This document shows, one piece after another, positions 4,538 through 5,030 of a stretch of DNA of 5,030 nucleotides. The notes under the pieces were generated by a model. That model did not search any database. It was not told the origin of the DNA and was given only the letters and a program-made list of their open reading frames with translations. The number at the start of each line of letters is the position of its first letter. The first letter of the stretch is position 1. Position numbers and translations under genes: made by a program. The stretch comes from Candidatus Omnitrophota bacterium (GTDB lineage Bacteria > Omnitrophota > Gorgyraeia > Duberdicusellales > 4484-171). The stretch covers positions 1 to 5,030 of the forward strand of contig JAQVOZ010000125.1 of the NCBI GenBank assembly GCA_028702365.1. Direction: 5' to 3'.

Positions 4538-5029
4538 TTAAAGCCAGGTTTTCTTTTTGAAATATTGAAGCATGTAGATAGCAATTGTAAGCATCAAAAT
4601 AACAGCTATAGGAAAGCCCCAGGCTCTTTCAAGACCGGGAATATATCTGAAGTTCATTCCAAATATTCCGGTAACAAAAGTAAGAGGCATAAATATAGTT
4701 GCAATAACGGTTAAAACTTTCATTACTTCGTTTAATTTATTACTTAAGCTGGAAAGATAAGCTTCAACCATGCCGGTAAGCATTTCTCGAAACATTTCCA
4801 TTGAATCTGCAACCTGTATAACGTGGTCGTAAATATCCCTAAAGTAAATTCTTGTCGAATCTTTTATAAGCTGTGAATCAGTCCTTTCAAGGGACCGGAG
4901 TAATTCTTTTAGAGGAAAAATGATTTTGCGCAGGAAAATTATTTCCCTCTTTAGGTGGTAAATTTCCTTAAGCACCAGCTGGTCCGGACGGGTTATAATT
5001 TCTTCCTCAAGGAATTCTATTTTTTCTCC
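4538..5029 (-). CDS. corA: CorA-type magnesium/cobalt transport protein (5' partial)
   Basis: The C-terminal 163 residues are present; the N-terminus lies beyond 5030. The frame stays open to the window edge, so the GTG at 4973-4975 (visible residue 19) is an internal valine, not the start. The visible cytoplasmic part is the long helical stalk (residues ~15-100, including LKEIYHLKREI and YFRDIYDHVIQVADSMEMFREM). TM1 spans about 104-123 and ends in the signature GMN motif (FGMNF, GMN at 124-126), followed by the periplasmic loop RYIPGLERAWGFP and TM2 at about 138-156. The basic tail KKKTWL is typical of CorA. The protein forms homopentameric inner-membrane channels for Mg2+ (also Co2+ or Ni2+); substrate is inferred from family, and a ZntB-like relative cannot be excluded without the N-terminal domain. 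tRNA-Glu follows 32 bp downstream on the same strand. Confidence 0.93.
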   Translation of the reverse strand, partial: GEKIEFLEEEIITRPDQLVLKEIYHLKREIIFLRKIIFPLKELLRSLERTDSQLIKDSTRIYFRDIYDHVIQVADSMEMFREMLTGMVEAYLSSLSNKLNEVMKVLTVIATIFMPLTFVTGIFGMNFRYIPGLERAWGFPIAVILMLTIAIYMLQYFKKKTWL

Positions 5030-5030
5030 G

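Overview
The window reads as a moderately AT-rich bacterial chromosome segment. The exported proteins with ordinary Sec signal peptides, sigma70-type promoters, a CCA-encoded tRNA-Glu and a CorA-type channel all fit a bacterium, probably with a Gram-negative-style envelope. Several starts lack a strong Shine-Dalgarno site. I cannot assign a taxon; an uncultured or candidate-phylum lineage is possible but is only a guess.

Layout. (1) 1-993, minus: a secreted serine hydrolase of the beta-lactamase/PBP family that carries a chagasin-like (I42) cysteine-protease-inhibitor domain at its N-terminus; its C-terminus runs off the window. (2) 994-1185: its promoter and, on the same strand, the apparent remnant of a GNAT acetyltransferase. 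(3) 1186-1719, plus: a complete DUF488 protein. (4) 1700-1855, minus: a second apparent gene remnant with an in-frame stop. (5) 1892-2548, minus: a secreted ankyrin-repeat protein with a clear extended -10 promoter. (6) 2602-2994: no supportable gene, but much structure, including two diverged copies of a ~55-60 bp direct repeat, a degraded copy of the tRNA-Glu 3' end plus terminator arm, several hairpins and a 4 x 8 bp tandem repeat. (7) 2995-4056, minus: a complete SIR2-like NAD-binding protein of the kind found in anti-phage defence, with a TTG start and a near-consensus promoter. (8) 4250-4282: a hairpin abutting an exact 17-bp copy of the tRNA-Glu 3' end. (9) 4392-4505, minus: tRNA-Glu(CUC) followed directly by a strong symmetrical terminator. 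(10) 4538-5029, minus: the C-terminal half of a CorA-type magnesium channel.

The most interesting reading is that the SIR2 gene is cargo inserted downstream of tRNA-Glu. It lies alone, with its own promoter, between a partial tRNA 3' end copy on its right (4266-4282) and a degraded tRNA 3' end plus terminator copy on its left (about 2666-2695). No integrase is visible, so this would be a decayed or non-autonomous island. The remaining genes look like independent single-gene units, interspersed with remnants, in a region that has been rearranged repeatedly.
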